Below are positions 23,801 to 33,849 of a DNA stretch of 64,000 nt, piece by piece. How positions within the stretch are numbered: the stretch's first letter is position 1; each line of letters starts with the position of its first letter. The notes under the pieces were generated by a model. That model had not been told where the DNA came from. It saw nothing but the letters and a program-made list of their open reading frames with translations, and did not search any database. This DNA is from Sporothrix humicola (lineage: Eukaryota; Ascomycota; Sordariomycetes; Ophiostomatales; Ophiostomataceae). Both the position numbers and the translations under genes were made by a program. Location of the stretch: the NCBI GenBank assembly GCA_021396245.1, contig WNYE01000009.1, forward strand, positions 310,001 through 374,000, read 5' to 3'.

Positions 23801-24249
23801 CTTTGCTCTGGCTGTGTCGAAAGTTGAGTTTTTGTCGAAGATGATGGTTGTGTTTGTGGTGGCGTCATAGTCAACGAGATATCTTCGGAGGCATTCGGCG
23901 CGGTGGCAGAAGCAGGAAGAGAAGCAGCAGAATTGGGGTTTGCAGGAGTTGCGGGACTTGCAGGAGTTGCAGGGTTGGCAGTGCTTGTGCTTGCAGTGCT
24001 AGGGGTGTTGGAGGAGGTAGAAGAAGAGGGTTTCGAGGGCAGAGTGAAGGTGCCTGAAAGCAGGCGTTTAAGAGAAGCAGGACGAACCTGGTTAAAGTAA
24101 CTCATGATTCCTGGGAGGCGTTTATCGTGGAGGTCCGGCTGTGGTGTAGCAATGCCGGAACGTGGGGTGTCTGAGCCGATCTGATCCGTGCCATCGTCGT
24201 CGGCCGCGGCAGACCTGCTGGGTTCGTCAATTCCATTCGTTGGAGACAT
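20818..24249 (-). CDS. sch9: Sch9-type AGC kinase with C2 domain
   Basis: Two exons, 24249-22367 and 22297-20818, with a 69-nt intron (GTAAGT..TTATAG, phase 2) giving 1120 residues. Residues 1-515 are Ser/Thr/Ala/Pro-rich and probably disordered; they make this protein longer than yeast Sch9 (824). The C2 domain (about 520-705) starts KGKLTIKITEARGLRR and continues across the intron into NMLVDISVYDHSQSGEEFLG. The kinase domain (about 709-975) has GKGTFGQV, Lys738 in YAMKVLSKK, YRDLKPENILL, DFGLSK, and activation-loop Thr869 in NTFCGTTEYLAPE. The turn motif TPLSP and hydrophobic motif FQGFTFV (Thr1043) are intact. Sch9 is a TORC1 effector controlling growth, ribosome production, stress and ageing, partly at the vacuole. 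Another in-frame ATG (MSYFNQ) lies 48 codons downstream. The frame is also open upstream to 24633, but that stretch is pyrimidine-rich leader. Confidence 0.94.
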
Positions 24250-27200
24250 ATTGGGCAGCGAAAACGACAGAAAAAAACGAAAAACGTGCAGAAAGAGTGC
24301 AGCAAGGGATGGAAATGTGAAAGAAAAGAACAGGAGGCAAAAAAGAAAAGACAAGAAAAAAAAAGAAAAAAAAGGAGAAGAAGGAAAAGGTCTAGGCACA
24401 GAATAGGGCGTGCCTAGCAGTAGTAATCGTCTGTTTGTGCGTATTGGAGATAAATAAGGTCCGACCTGTGGGGAGAGGTTTTGAGGAAGGGAAAGTTGAA
24501 AGGTCGAAAGGTGAGAGGGTCGAAGAGGCGACCGATGCAGAAAATGATGACGAGAGGTGAAAAACTGCAAAGACCAAAAAAGCGCCCCAGAAAACAAAGA
24601 ACGGGCAGAATATACCAGAACGATGAATAACAAATAGAAAAATAGGGAAAGAGGGAGTCAGGGAGGTACTGGCCAGGCCGAGAAACGCAGCGACGTGAAA
24701 TAATAGGAGGGAAAAAAACGGGAATACAAGTGAAAAATAGCTCGGATGGGAAGGAGTGGCCGAGTCAAGGAGGGGCAAAAAAAAGCGGCGACAAATATGA
24801 CGACTAAGAATTGGGTGGAGGACGATGGGCGTTGGGTGGAAAGTGCAAGCGCAAGGCAGGGAAGGTGCAAGGTTCGCCAGGGTGGGTATTTTTGCTCTCT
24901 TTGGCTTTCCTTTGGTGCCTTTTGTCAGTCGTTCTTTCCTTTTGACTGGCGGCTTGCGGCTAGATCATCGTCGTTGGCCACTAACAAACCACAAAGAAGG
25001 AAAGAAGGACTGCACGCCTAAAAGCCCAATACGGCCAACGAGCGGTTCCCCGAGGGCGGTAGAAGGGTGTCGCGATTCGCTGGCACCGAGGGTTTTTTAG
25101 TGGTATTGGTGCTAGCGGGCTGGCGGGCAAAGAAAAAAAAAATGAATTAAAAAAAGTGCCCACTTGGGATCTGGGCTGAGCTAGTGGATACCAATTGCAA
25201 GGCAAAGGCGATTGGGGAAAGAGCGAAGCGTGTTCGATCCTGTCTGGTGGTGTAATCGGGGCTAGATGTGTGCGTGCCGGCGGACGTGAGGAGTAAGGTT
25301 TCCACGCAAAAGACACAAGCTGTGGGCCTGGCTAATAGAGGAAGAGGGGTGTTGGTGGAGAGCCGTCTATTCTATGACGCGAGGCGACAACGGAGCGGAG
25401 GGCATTGGCAATTGAGATAGAATAGGGCAAGTGCGACCAACATTAAAGGGCCAAAAGAGCAGGTGCGGAGATGAGAAAGAGAAAGCGCGAACAGACAGAC
25501 AGTGAAAGAACAGTCGAATGAGGAAAGAACACGATGAACAAAAGAGCAAACTAATAGCTCCCAAACAAGAAATAACGTATCAGACACCACAAGCGGAAAG
25601 AACAGAGGTCAGAAGAGCGGAGAGCTGGCTGGCTGGGCTGGGCAAGCTGAAGCTTATGAAGCTGTGTACCCACGCCCGCATCAACGCCTCCCATGCCATC
25701 GGCCCTTTCTCTTTTTATGGGAATCTTTCGCTTCTCCCTGCGGATTTTGGTGTTTCCTTCCGTGTCTGGCTGCCTGTCCCAGAAGTATCTGATCAAGCAT
25801 TTTGGCTTTCCAATCCGAGATCAACCCCTGCCCTTGTCTCGTTCCCTTGCTCCTGCCTAGCACTGCAGACTGGAGATTGGAGACTGGCTGGGAAAGCACG
25901 GCCTGGCCTGACCTCGCGCCTTCCTCCACAGAATCTCTTTCAGCCTATCCGCGCCCTTGTCGCCGCAGAATAATAAAACGACAAAAAAATAACACGATAG
26001 AACCACCGGCCAAGCTCGTATGGAGTGAGTGGACTGCCAGCTCTTCCACCAGCCCGTCTGCCGTCAAATCTGATGCCGGCCATGTGGTCGGATACATGGG
26101 GGGTGGGGTGAATTATTGGGTTATGGGTTATTAGTGGGTGCAGCGAAACCAGACCCAACCCTGGCTCATGGCTGAGAAGAGGGAAAGGAAGGCACTCGCC
26201 GAAGGTGGTGCAAGGCAAAGACACAAAGGAAGGCGCGAGTGGCCGCACCTACCTTTGAGAGCCTTTCATCATAACATTTCACATGGAACATGGGATGGTA
26301 CTTTGATTGCTCACCAATAGCCCATGCAAATGCGAGTTCCTTCGTGTTAGTTCCTTCCCGGTCCCGCAAAAATCTCCAACTTCCCAACGCCAATAATACC
26401 TGCTGTAACCAGGCGGCCGTAGTGGCATGTCAGGCGAAAAAAAGACCCAGATGCCAAAACCGCAAAATGGCACGCGGCAAATGGCAAAACATGTAACCAC
26501 ACGGGCTGGATAGGTTAGGTTTGAACGGGCTCGCTTTCGATTTGCTGTCAGAAAAGGGGGAAAATTGGCAAATTTGCCTCCCAGCCTTCAGTCCAAGCCT
26601 CAATTGAATACCAATTCCATGTCCAGCAGCTGCAGGCTGTGAGTGCCCCTGTGGTCACTGAAGGCGCTGAGGGCCAGCTAAGGCACAGGCTCAGTCAGCG
26701 AGTTAGACTGGGCGGAATTGAGGATTTGATAAGCTGCACTGGCCGCTGCGGTTTCCCCCACCATGACTGGCCCAGGCTCGGCCAGGCCAGGCCTGGGCCG
26801 CCAAATTGCGGAGCCACTCCTCACAGCTCCTCACTCCTCCTCCACTCACAACCAAAACTACATCACCTATCATTTCGTCTTTCACAGCTCCAGCTTCAGA
26901 GTCATCTGGCCAGAGCGGGTCGTCTCTCCTCTTTTCTTTTTGTCTCTTTCTCCTCCCCTCTCCTCCTCTTTTCTTTTCTTGGGTTTCTCGTCTCCTCTTT
27001 TGATTCATTTTTCATTGCTCCCTGCTTTTTTGTTTGCGCCTCTTCCTCTCATATCACAAGTCTTGGCGACATATCTGGAAGACATGTTCCGCGAACGGAG
27101 AACAGCCGCCAAATGTGGCCGATTGTGCATATGCAAGAGTGAAAAAGAGGCTTGCTTGCCAGTCAACCTAACTTGGGCAAGACCGTTGCAGAGGCGGCAT

Positions 27201-27688
27201 ACCCAAATGGGATGACTGGCACAGCACAGGCATGTGACTACAGCCTGCAGATGGCAAAGGGGCATGAACCATGGCACATGATCCAGGACGCAGATGCAAA
27301 ATGCAAGTGCAAGTGCAAATGCAAGTGCAAATGCAAATAGGAATATAAAATAAGGCGGAGGCTCATGGCAAGAGGCGGATCGACAAAATCAAAATGAGGC
27401 AAAGGGGAAAAACACAAGTGAATGTAAAGGGGAGACAAAAAGAAAAAAAGGAAAAGGGGTCCAGCCCATCGATGATCGTCCTTGAAGACCAACGATCTGA
27501 TATCGAGTGATATCTGGCTCTGGCCCTATCTGACCCACCCAGCCACCACATGCAAAAAGGACGCGATAACACGGCACTGCCGATATAATTTGCGAACAAA
27601 GGTAGGGAGGTTGTAAAGTGCGAGCATAAAACAAGGGTAGGAAATATAAAAAAGATATATAGACAAGATATAAAAAACGTGCTTGTTC
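24250..27688. other. 3.4 kb region upstream of sch9
   Basis: Immediately before the sch9 start the plus strand is purine-rich (24310-24390), meaning a long polypyrimidine leader on the gene's sense strand. The remainder has only short, low-information frames on both strands. A TGCAAR repeat at 27295-27337 is listed separately. It may be a long leader or promoter of sch9; I see no gene. Confidence 0.5.
27295..27337. repeat. Hexanucleotide TGCAAR tandem repeat
   Basis: Seven copies of TGCAAA or TGCAAG, contiguous except for one extra A after the first unit. A simple-sequence repeat in non-coding DNA, with no family assignment. Confidence 0.85.
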
Positions 27689-28045
27689 TTACCTCGACAA
27701 CATCACGGCCTGCGTGGCCCGTCTCAGCAAGTCGTGGCTATGGTTGTTGATGCCGTGAGGCCCATGGGGAACACTATGAATATTGTTCTGGACAGGACCG
27801 CCGGGTCCAGCACCTGCGCCGTGGGCGCCATCCGTAGCACCCGTCATTGTGACGCAGTCGGGATAATATGAAGGGGAGGGAGGTGTCGTCGGTACCAGGC
27901 CGTTTGTTGCCACGGCCAGTCGTTCTCGCTCTCGTTCAAGCCGAAGGTTCTTTTTGTGTTCTTTGGCTGATCTTGTTTCGTCTGATGCTTCTCTTTTCAG
28001 CTCTTCTGCCGGTTTGGGTCCGGATCTCGATCTTGATCTGGAGTT
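27689..28045 (-). CDS. Coding-like exon of an unidentified spliced gene
   Basis: On the minus strand an acceptor-like CTTTTAG (TAG at 28048-28046) is followed by an open frame to a stop at 27691-27689. It encodes about 118 residues: NSRSRSRSGPKPAEELKREA, then a charged stretch KKNLRLERERERLAVATNG, then PTTPPSPSYYPD, a Gly/His-rich segment, and finally HDLLRRATQAVMLSR. The frame has no initiating ATG before residue about 66 and is closed by TAG immediately upstream, so translation must enter by splicing. The right end of the frame is either a true stop (TAA) or a splice donor, because the same bases form GGTAAG. A strong donor (GTGAGT at 28630-28625) preceded by a short frame in matching phase is a possible partner exon. 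I do not recognise the protein. It could be a leader-encoded peptide of sch9, but distance argues against it. Confidence 0.35.
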   Translation of the reverse strand, partial: NSRSRSRSGPKPAEELKREASDETRSAKEHKKNLRLERERERLAVATNGLVPTTPPSPSYYPDCVTMTGATDGAHGAGAGPGGPVQNNIHSVPHGPHGINNHSHDLLRRATQAVMLSR

Positions 28046-31000
28046 CTAAAAGACGTCTCGATCTGAGGCTAAAGCCTCGTCGTGAAGGTGGGCTTCGAGA
28101 AGCTTGTTGATTTTTCTCCGTGGACGGTGATCAAACGAAGCAAAGCCAGGGGTGCTGGTAGACGGGAGGTTTGGGAAGAGTGAACGGTCTTGATAACACG
28201 GGAAATCGAATTCTGGTAGTATGTATGCTCGTCGTCGTATTCGTTACTGTAGTTCTTGTATTCGTCGTCGTCGTTTCGTCGTGAAAATAAAAAGATATTT
28301 AATCAGGTAAAACAGAAAGTTGAAAATAAAAAAGGAAAACGAAGAAGGGAGGGATGATAATATTGTACTTTGTACGGAGGAAGGAAAGAAGGAAGGAGGG
28401 GTTCCAAACTTGGGCTCCTGCCCGGGACGTGTTAGAGAATAATGACGACTGTGCTGCTCCTTGCTCCTGCTGCATTTGGCTTGTTTAACACGGTTTGCAA
28501 GTCACAGATGGCAAGAAGCATGGCGGGGCTATTTGCGGCTGCGTCGCAAATGCTCCGTCCCCTGCTGCTTTTCACAGACAGCCAAAGTAAGATACGAATT
28601 ATGAGTATCACAGCCCGGAGCAATACTCACGTCGTATCCCACGTAGCATTTTTGCCTGAGCGCGGCGCTCACTGCCCTGGAAGGAGAATGCAACTTTGAC
28701 CAGTCCCGCCAGTCTATTGCGCTATCTGAGGCTGCATTACGCTTTTCTATGCAGATGACAGGCAAGTTCGGCGGGGTGCGCCCGGCCAGCTCTTTCCCCT
28801 CCTTCTTCTTGTCACTTCACTATTCTATCATTTTTCCCATGTGTCTAGACTCTGAGCACAGTGGGGGGCCATGCAGTGAATGCCGATACGTATCTGGGGA
28901 GGAAGGAGAAAAGGAGGAACGTGGGAAGGAAGAGGCCGATACGGAGGTGATGAGAGCCTGCCTGTACCAAATACGTGACAATACGTGCCTGCCTTGTCAT
29001 AGACCTGGACCGTTTCGCAAGAAATTCTGCCGCTCTTTCCATTTTCGGGTGTATTCTGTCCGCCATGTCCCTGGCCACCTTCTGTCTACGGACAAGGCAC
29101 AAGCGGCGCGGGAAAGAGCGACACGCAAAGCAAAAACGTAAGCGTTCTCTGTGCAAAATCAAGATAAGCTCGTAGTTGATATTGCGTTCGCGGAATATTT
29201 ACGTCCTCCTCACCCTGATCCTCCTGTCTCTTTTGTCGTCCGGCTGTCTAACACAAACTGGTACTAATTGTGGCAGCCGCGCTTCGGTTCGTTGATATCC
29301 CGCTATATTCGTTGCCGAACTTGCCATGCCTTAGCGTAGCGTTAGTGTTACCGTCTGGACCGTTTTAGAGCCAATTTTGGAAGATATCGGGCCCATTAAC
29401 AAAAGACGAGACGGATAGTGGCAGGCTACACGATCTTTTGTGAGGCTTTGCAAATGCTTAAGAACTTTACGATGGGGAGGTGTTGATGTAGGACGTTGTA
29501 AAGATCGAGAACCGCCGATCCAGGTGGGAAGGTGCATAAAAAGAGTGTAGAATAACTATACATGGTGAGCTTTTCAAATAGAGTTCTTCGAGGAAGTCGT
29601 GCCTGTGTCTCTTCCTGTCCCGCCGGTCGTTCTTTCCGGCACGGCGGCGCGATATAGCCTTCACCAGAGAGGTATTTGTATTCACAATTATATCCGTGCT
29701 CAAAGGACGGATACATCATATTCTTTCCCACTGATCATTCCCCTTGCGTTGTAAGAAGCCCCGTGCTTGGCTGTTATTCGCTTTTCTTTTCCTTTTTTTC
29801 TCGATCCATGCTACCCTGTGCTATTTCTGGCCCCTTTGCTCCAGCTCGGGAGATTTGCCCATCCTCTATTTCGGGCCGCAATTTGATATACCTGTAATAC
29901 AAGTTTTGAGAAAGACGGAAAACGTGGGAATAGACTTGGCCTGTGCAATTCGGTCCTCTTTCAAACAAACCCGCATTCGTAACGTGCACATGTCGCTGCC
30001 CAATCACTTGGCTGTCCGCCATTGCCAACAGTGGTTCATTTGTTGTGTTTGTGTGTGTGTCTGTGTGTCAATGGAAAGAGCGAGATGGTGGTGCCGGCTT
30101 CCCTCCCTCTCGCTCTTTCCTTGTCGTTCAACACACCACTCTTCGGCGCTCCTTCCCTCCAACCTCACCCCTCCAAGTCCTTTTCTGTCAGTCTCTTTTT
30201 CTGCGTGTCGTTCCTTCTTGGTCAGAAAAACATGCCGGAGTATTGCAAATCACACCCGTTGTTTTCAGTTATTTGCCGCATTCGCCCTGAAGATCGGACG
30301 GTGTGTTCTGATTTTGGAGTGGGAAAGAAGCATTGTCGTAAATCCCTCCCCCATCCATTTGCCCATTTTGCCCATATTTTCCCAATTCGGGAGGAGCGGT
30401 CTTGTCACGCCCATCGCTGTTGCCGCGAGTCTCCCGTATTTTGTGCATACGAGATGGATGGTCAGAAAGTATTTGATTTGCAGAGAAAATAAGAGAAATA
30501 AAAAAGAATAGAAAACGCATGTCCCTCACCTACAGAAACCTACAATAGCACAAAATGATTTCAAAATGCCATTTGCTGCGTGTAACCGCCCGCCCCCATC
30601 CGGTTTATTTTCTTTTTCTCAGTACTGTTTGCAGCAACACAAATCAGTAAAAGCAACTGGCAAAAGGGGCATGCAAGAAACAAGATACGAATTACCTGAT
30701 CCAAGTACGACGCACTCACCGATAGCTCCTTCTAGTTACCAGTTTAACTGTTGGCCACCTCCGTACCCTCTTGTATTGTGAACTTACTTGTACTCCAAAT
30801 TCTTTCTTGAATGTGACCATTTTGCAAAGATACGACGTACTGGTACCGCCTTCCATTTTCCATTCACACACCACCGCCATAGCCGCGACTTCTTTCCCGT
30901 GATTTTATAAGGCTTTATAAGCAAATGCAGCGCACAGATTTTTTCGTTCAATGTATACTCATGTATAATCCATATCACAAATCAATCACTTTGAAAAACT

Positions 31001-31496
31001 GAGATATCGATAACATGACGGTAATCTTATCCTGTCCATTTTTCCTTTTCAAATTTCATGTAAGAACTTCATATAGTAACTTTGCAATCGCTCTCTTCTC
31101 TCACTCGGGCACTTGATAGACAGTAACTAGATGTTGCGATGCTTCAAATTTATAAAAAAATAAAAATAAAAGACGATAGCTAGGAGTGAAAGTCTAGGAG
31201 TGAATTGATCAAAATCAAGATGCAGCGAAACAAGTTTCGTTTGTATGTGAATATTAAGTGTATAAGAAAAAATAAAAGCAAGCAACAAAATGGCCCCTAG
31301 TGAATGTCCCGTTCAATGTTGACAATATATAGAACAGAAGCCTCATATCTTTATAGCTGGAACGATACCAGGTCACCCAATACCTAAATATATTTTCAGC
31401 TCCCCTACCTCCCCTTCCCTTCAAGCCACAGGCAGTCACCGCCACCATAATATTGCCTCCGCCGCCGTTTGCTCTAGAGCACTTTTGGTTTGCTGA
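28046..31496. other. 3.4 kb region without an assigned gene
   Basis: It may contain 5' exons of the unidentified gene at 27.7-28.0 kb, including a minus-strand frame ending at a GTGAGT donor at 28630. A TCG/CGT-rich patch lies at 28228-28282 and a TG-rich microsatellite near 30042-30069. The 255-codon plus-strand frame at 29744-30511 looks like chance. Sequence from 30.5 to 31.5 kb is AT-rich. Confidence 0.4.
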
Positions 31497-32135
31497 TTAT
31501 CTCGACTCCTTCTGGGCCCGCCGGTACCAAATCATCATCTCGGCGTAGTCGCCGGGTGTCATGACGTTGTTTCGGAGGTGGTTGCGGACTGCTCTGAGAC
31601 GGAGATGGTCCATGTATGTCCGGGCCATGTGGCGCAAGAAAGGCTCACCGTCATTGTCATCGTTGTCAGTACGTGCCTGGTAGAGTCTGGTCAGGAACAC
31701 TTTGCGCCGGGTAAGATGCTGCCGTGAATTGCACTGTTTCTGTCCTTGTCCGTCTTGTGCATCCTGTTCGATCTTCCGCAGCATCGAAGCAATCCACTTG
31801 GCACGCCACGAGCCGACAATGACGATTTGGGTGCGGCGTGTGGAGGTCGGGGCCGGAGTCTCCAACTCGGATGAGGTAGATGGGGTGGTGGAGGGAGAAG
31901 TATCCGCTTGGACAGTGTCGGGTATAGCAAGGCCTTCATGTCTGCCCCTGGCCAACTTTGGTCTCGGTGTACTTGGTTGTCTGTGCTTGGATTTTGAAAT
32001 TGTTGTGGCGCTAGTGGAAGTGGATGCCGTGGAACTGGAGGTGGTAGGCCGTTTCAAGATGACGATATTCCGCTTCCGCATGGAAGGCGGCACCTTGATG
32101 ATGATTTTGGAGCTGGTCGTAGCTGGAAGAGACAT
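31497..32135 (-). CDS. Hypothetical Ser/Thr-rich protein
   Basis: A frame of 212 codons from ATG 32135 (MSLPATTSSK) to a TAG at 31499-31497. Alternative in-frame starts are 32147 and 32294, the latter adding about 53 residues. The first half is Ser/Thr-rich with basic patches (MRKRNIVILKRP, SKSKHRQPSTPRPKLARGR). The second half is charged and probably helical, from TQIVIVGSWRAKWIASMLRK through a Asp/Asn run to MTPGDYAEMMIWYRRAQKESR. No known domain is seen. Ordinary amino-acid balance in the second half supports a real protein, possibly lineage-specific. The gene lies in gene-poor DNA, and codon bias is weaker than in housekeeping neighbours. Confidence 0.5.
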   Translation of the reverse strand: MSLPATTSSKIIIKVPPSMRKRNIVILKRPTTSSSTASTSTSATTISKSKHRQPSTPRPKLARGRHEGLAIPDTVQADTSPSTTPSTSSELETPAPTSTRRTQIVIVGSWRAKWIASMLRKIEQDAQDGQGQKQCNSRQHLTRRKVFLTRLYQARTDNDDNDGEPFLRHMARTYMDHLRLRAVRNHLRNNVMTPGDYAEMMIWYRRAQKESR

Positions 32136-32879
32136 GTTTGCAAGCATCTGCTCAATATCAAGAGTTTGAGGGGTTTTGATTTTCTGATTTGGGAAAAGAT
32201 CAAAAGCCTGGAGGATGTAAGCAAGAAGGTTTGAGAACGGGATCTTTCTTTGAATGCTGCGATGTATCTTCGAGGGATACTGGGGGTGGAACAAAATTTC
32301 TCACGATGATGGATGGGGAGCAGGCCAGCCTTTTAAACCTTTCTGGCCATGTTTAGAAGTATGCGTGGGTATGAATCTCGCCATGATGTCGAAACCTTGT
32401 CATGATGCAATTGACCGGACAAGGTACAATACAACGCACCGTGATAGAGGTGGGATTCTGGAAAGACTCGAAAAGGTGTGTTCGTGTAACTTATTGGCTT
32501 GTCTTGTTCACACAATTCTACATCATACACGACAAGGCGGAAAACTACATTTCAATAATCCACACAATCACTACTATCGTCACGTCAAAAACATCCACTA
32601 GAGGTATGTACCGTATCCTCGAGCAGTGACAAAATAGTTTTGCGGACGAAGCTACGAGTCAGGTCTAAGGCTAGCAATCCTTGACTTGTCAAATGATATG
32701 TGGTGGGGTGTGCGTTGTTGATGGAGAATATGGTGGCAAAATAAATTTAGGTTTATCGTCTCAATTCAGATGAATAACAGTGTTCATAACGTAGAAAAAA
32801 CAGTAAAATCATGCTTCGTAAAGTCGGGAGTCAGGTAGTCTATGCATCTCCTGCAATCCCTCATGCCCTCTTTCGCGGT
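32136..32879. other. Intergenic region
   Basis: Upstream flank of the Ser/Thr-rich orphan and 3' flank of the small hypothetical gene. No gene, RNA or repeat is recognised. Confidence 0.5.
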
Positions 32880-33237
32880 CTACTTCTTCTCAATCAGCTT
32901 GCGCAGACTCTCTTCTGTGCCTTCGGGGAACGTCCGGCTGTAGATTTTCTCCAGCGGCCGTGTAGACGTCAACGGGTCGCCAAAGTCGGCTGCGGCTGTC
33001 AGTACATACGAAGCATCGAAGGCATCGGGAACAAAAATTTGAGGGGAGGGACCGTCACATACTCGCATTGAAACCGGAGTCGGCGAGGCGTTGCCGGTAG
33101 GCCTCGACCTCTTCACGGTGCTTGGGGGTGTTCCAGGCGGCCGAGGTCTTACCAGAGCCGCTGAGTGGAGCAGTGGGAGCAATGCCAGTAGCTGGTGCGC
33201 CCGTCATAGGGACGTCCTGGTCCATTAACTGTGTCAT
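32880..33237 (-). CDS. Small conserved-looking hypothetical protein (96 aa)
   Basis: Two exons, 33237-33063 and 32995-32880, with a 67-nt intron (GTATGT..GACAG, phase 1) give 96 residues. The protein opens MTQLMDQDVPMTGAPA, has a short low-complexity Ala/Pro segment, then a charged helical part (KHREEVEAYRQRLADSGFN), and ends TSTRPLEKIYSRTFPEGTEE and LRKLIEKK. The intron restores one frame across two otherwise separate fragments, and the C-terminal half has high information content, so it is probably a real gene. No signal peptide or membrane segment is visible. I do not recognise the family. It is divergent from the SUZ-domain gene, 612 bp away. An upstream in-frame ATG at 33312 is possible but gives a less plausible N-terminus. 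Confidence 0.65.
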
Positions 33238-33849
33238 GGTGAGATGGTGAGAAAAGGAGGCGACAGATATGGGCAGTGATGAATGAGTTGCGTATGTCAC
33301 TAGTGAGTTCACAGGTCAGCCACATGTTGTCCTTCGTTTTGTAATATTATGTGCTGGCGTCCATATTCTTTACCTTCTGTTCGGTGTGGCACGGTAAACG
33401 AGCTCCTGACTTTATGCCGAAATTATAGTGACTGTTGTTCGTTGGTTTGATATATGTGATGTTCTTGTTTGGAGGTGAACATGTAAGGAAGGAGGTACTG
33501 AGGTACTGTAGGCAAGGCGTGTGGTGAGGCTTGAGAAGTGGAGCCCTGGACCCCATGTGTAGTCAGCTCTGCTGGCCAATCGGACGCATCGAGCTTTCGA
33601 CTCTTTGCCAAGCCTTAGCTTTTGGGCGGGTGGGAGAGCACCGAAGCCGCTAAAAATGGCAAGACCGCACTTTCCCAATGCCCGCCAATGCAACTTCCAA
33701 TAACGATCCAATAAATTTATTAAATTTCAACCATCACCAACGAAACCCTGTCTGAACCTTGGTCCTTTGAACAGCGACGAGCCTCCTCAATTTTTTGGAA
33801 TACACACAGGATACGACCACACCTCTTCGCCGTCGAGACGCCCCCCACC
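33238..33849. other. Divergent promoter region
   Basis: 612 bp between the small hypothetical gene and the SUZ-domain gene. No gene is seen. Confidence 0.55.

Noticed and set aside
29744..30511. 255-codon plus-strand ORF
   Set aside because: Low-complexity Cys/Ser/Phe-rich translation of T/C-rich and TG-repeat DNA; no start context or family.
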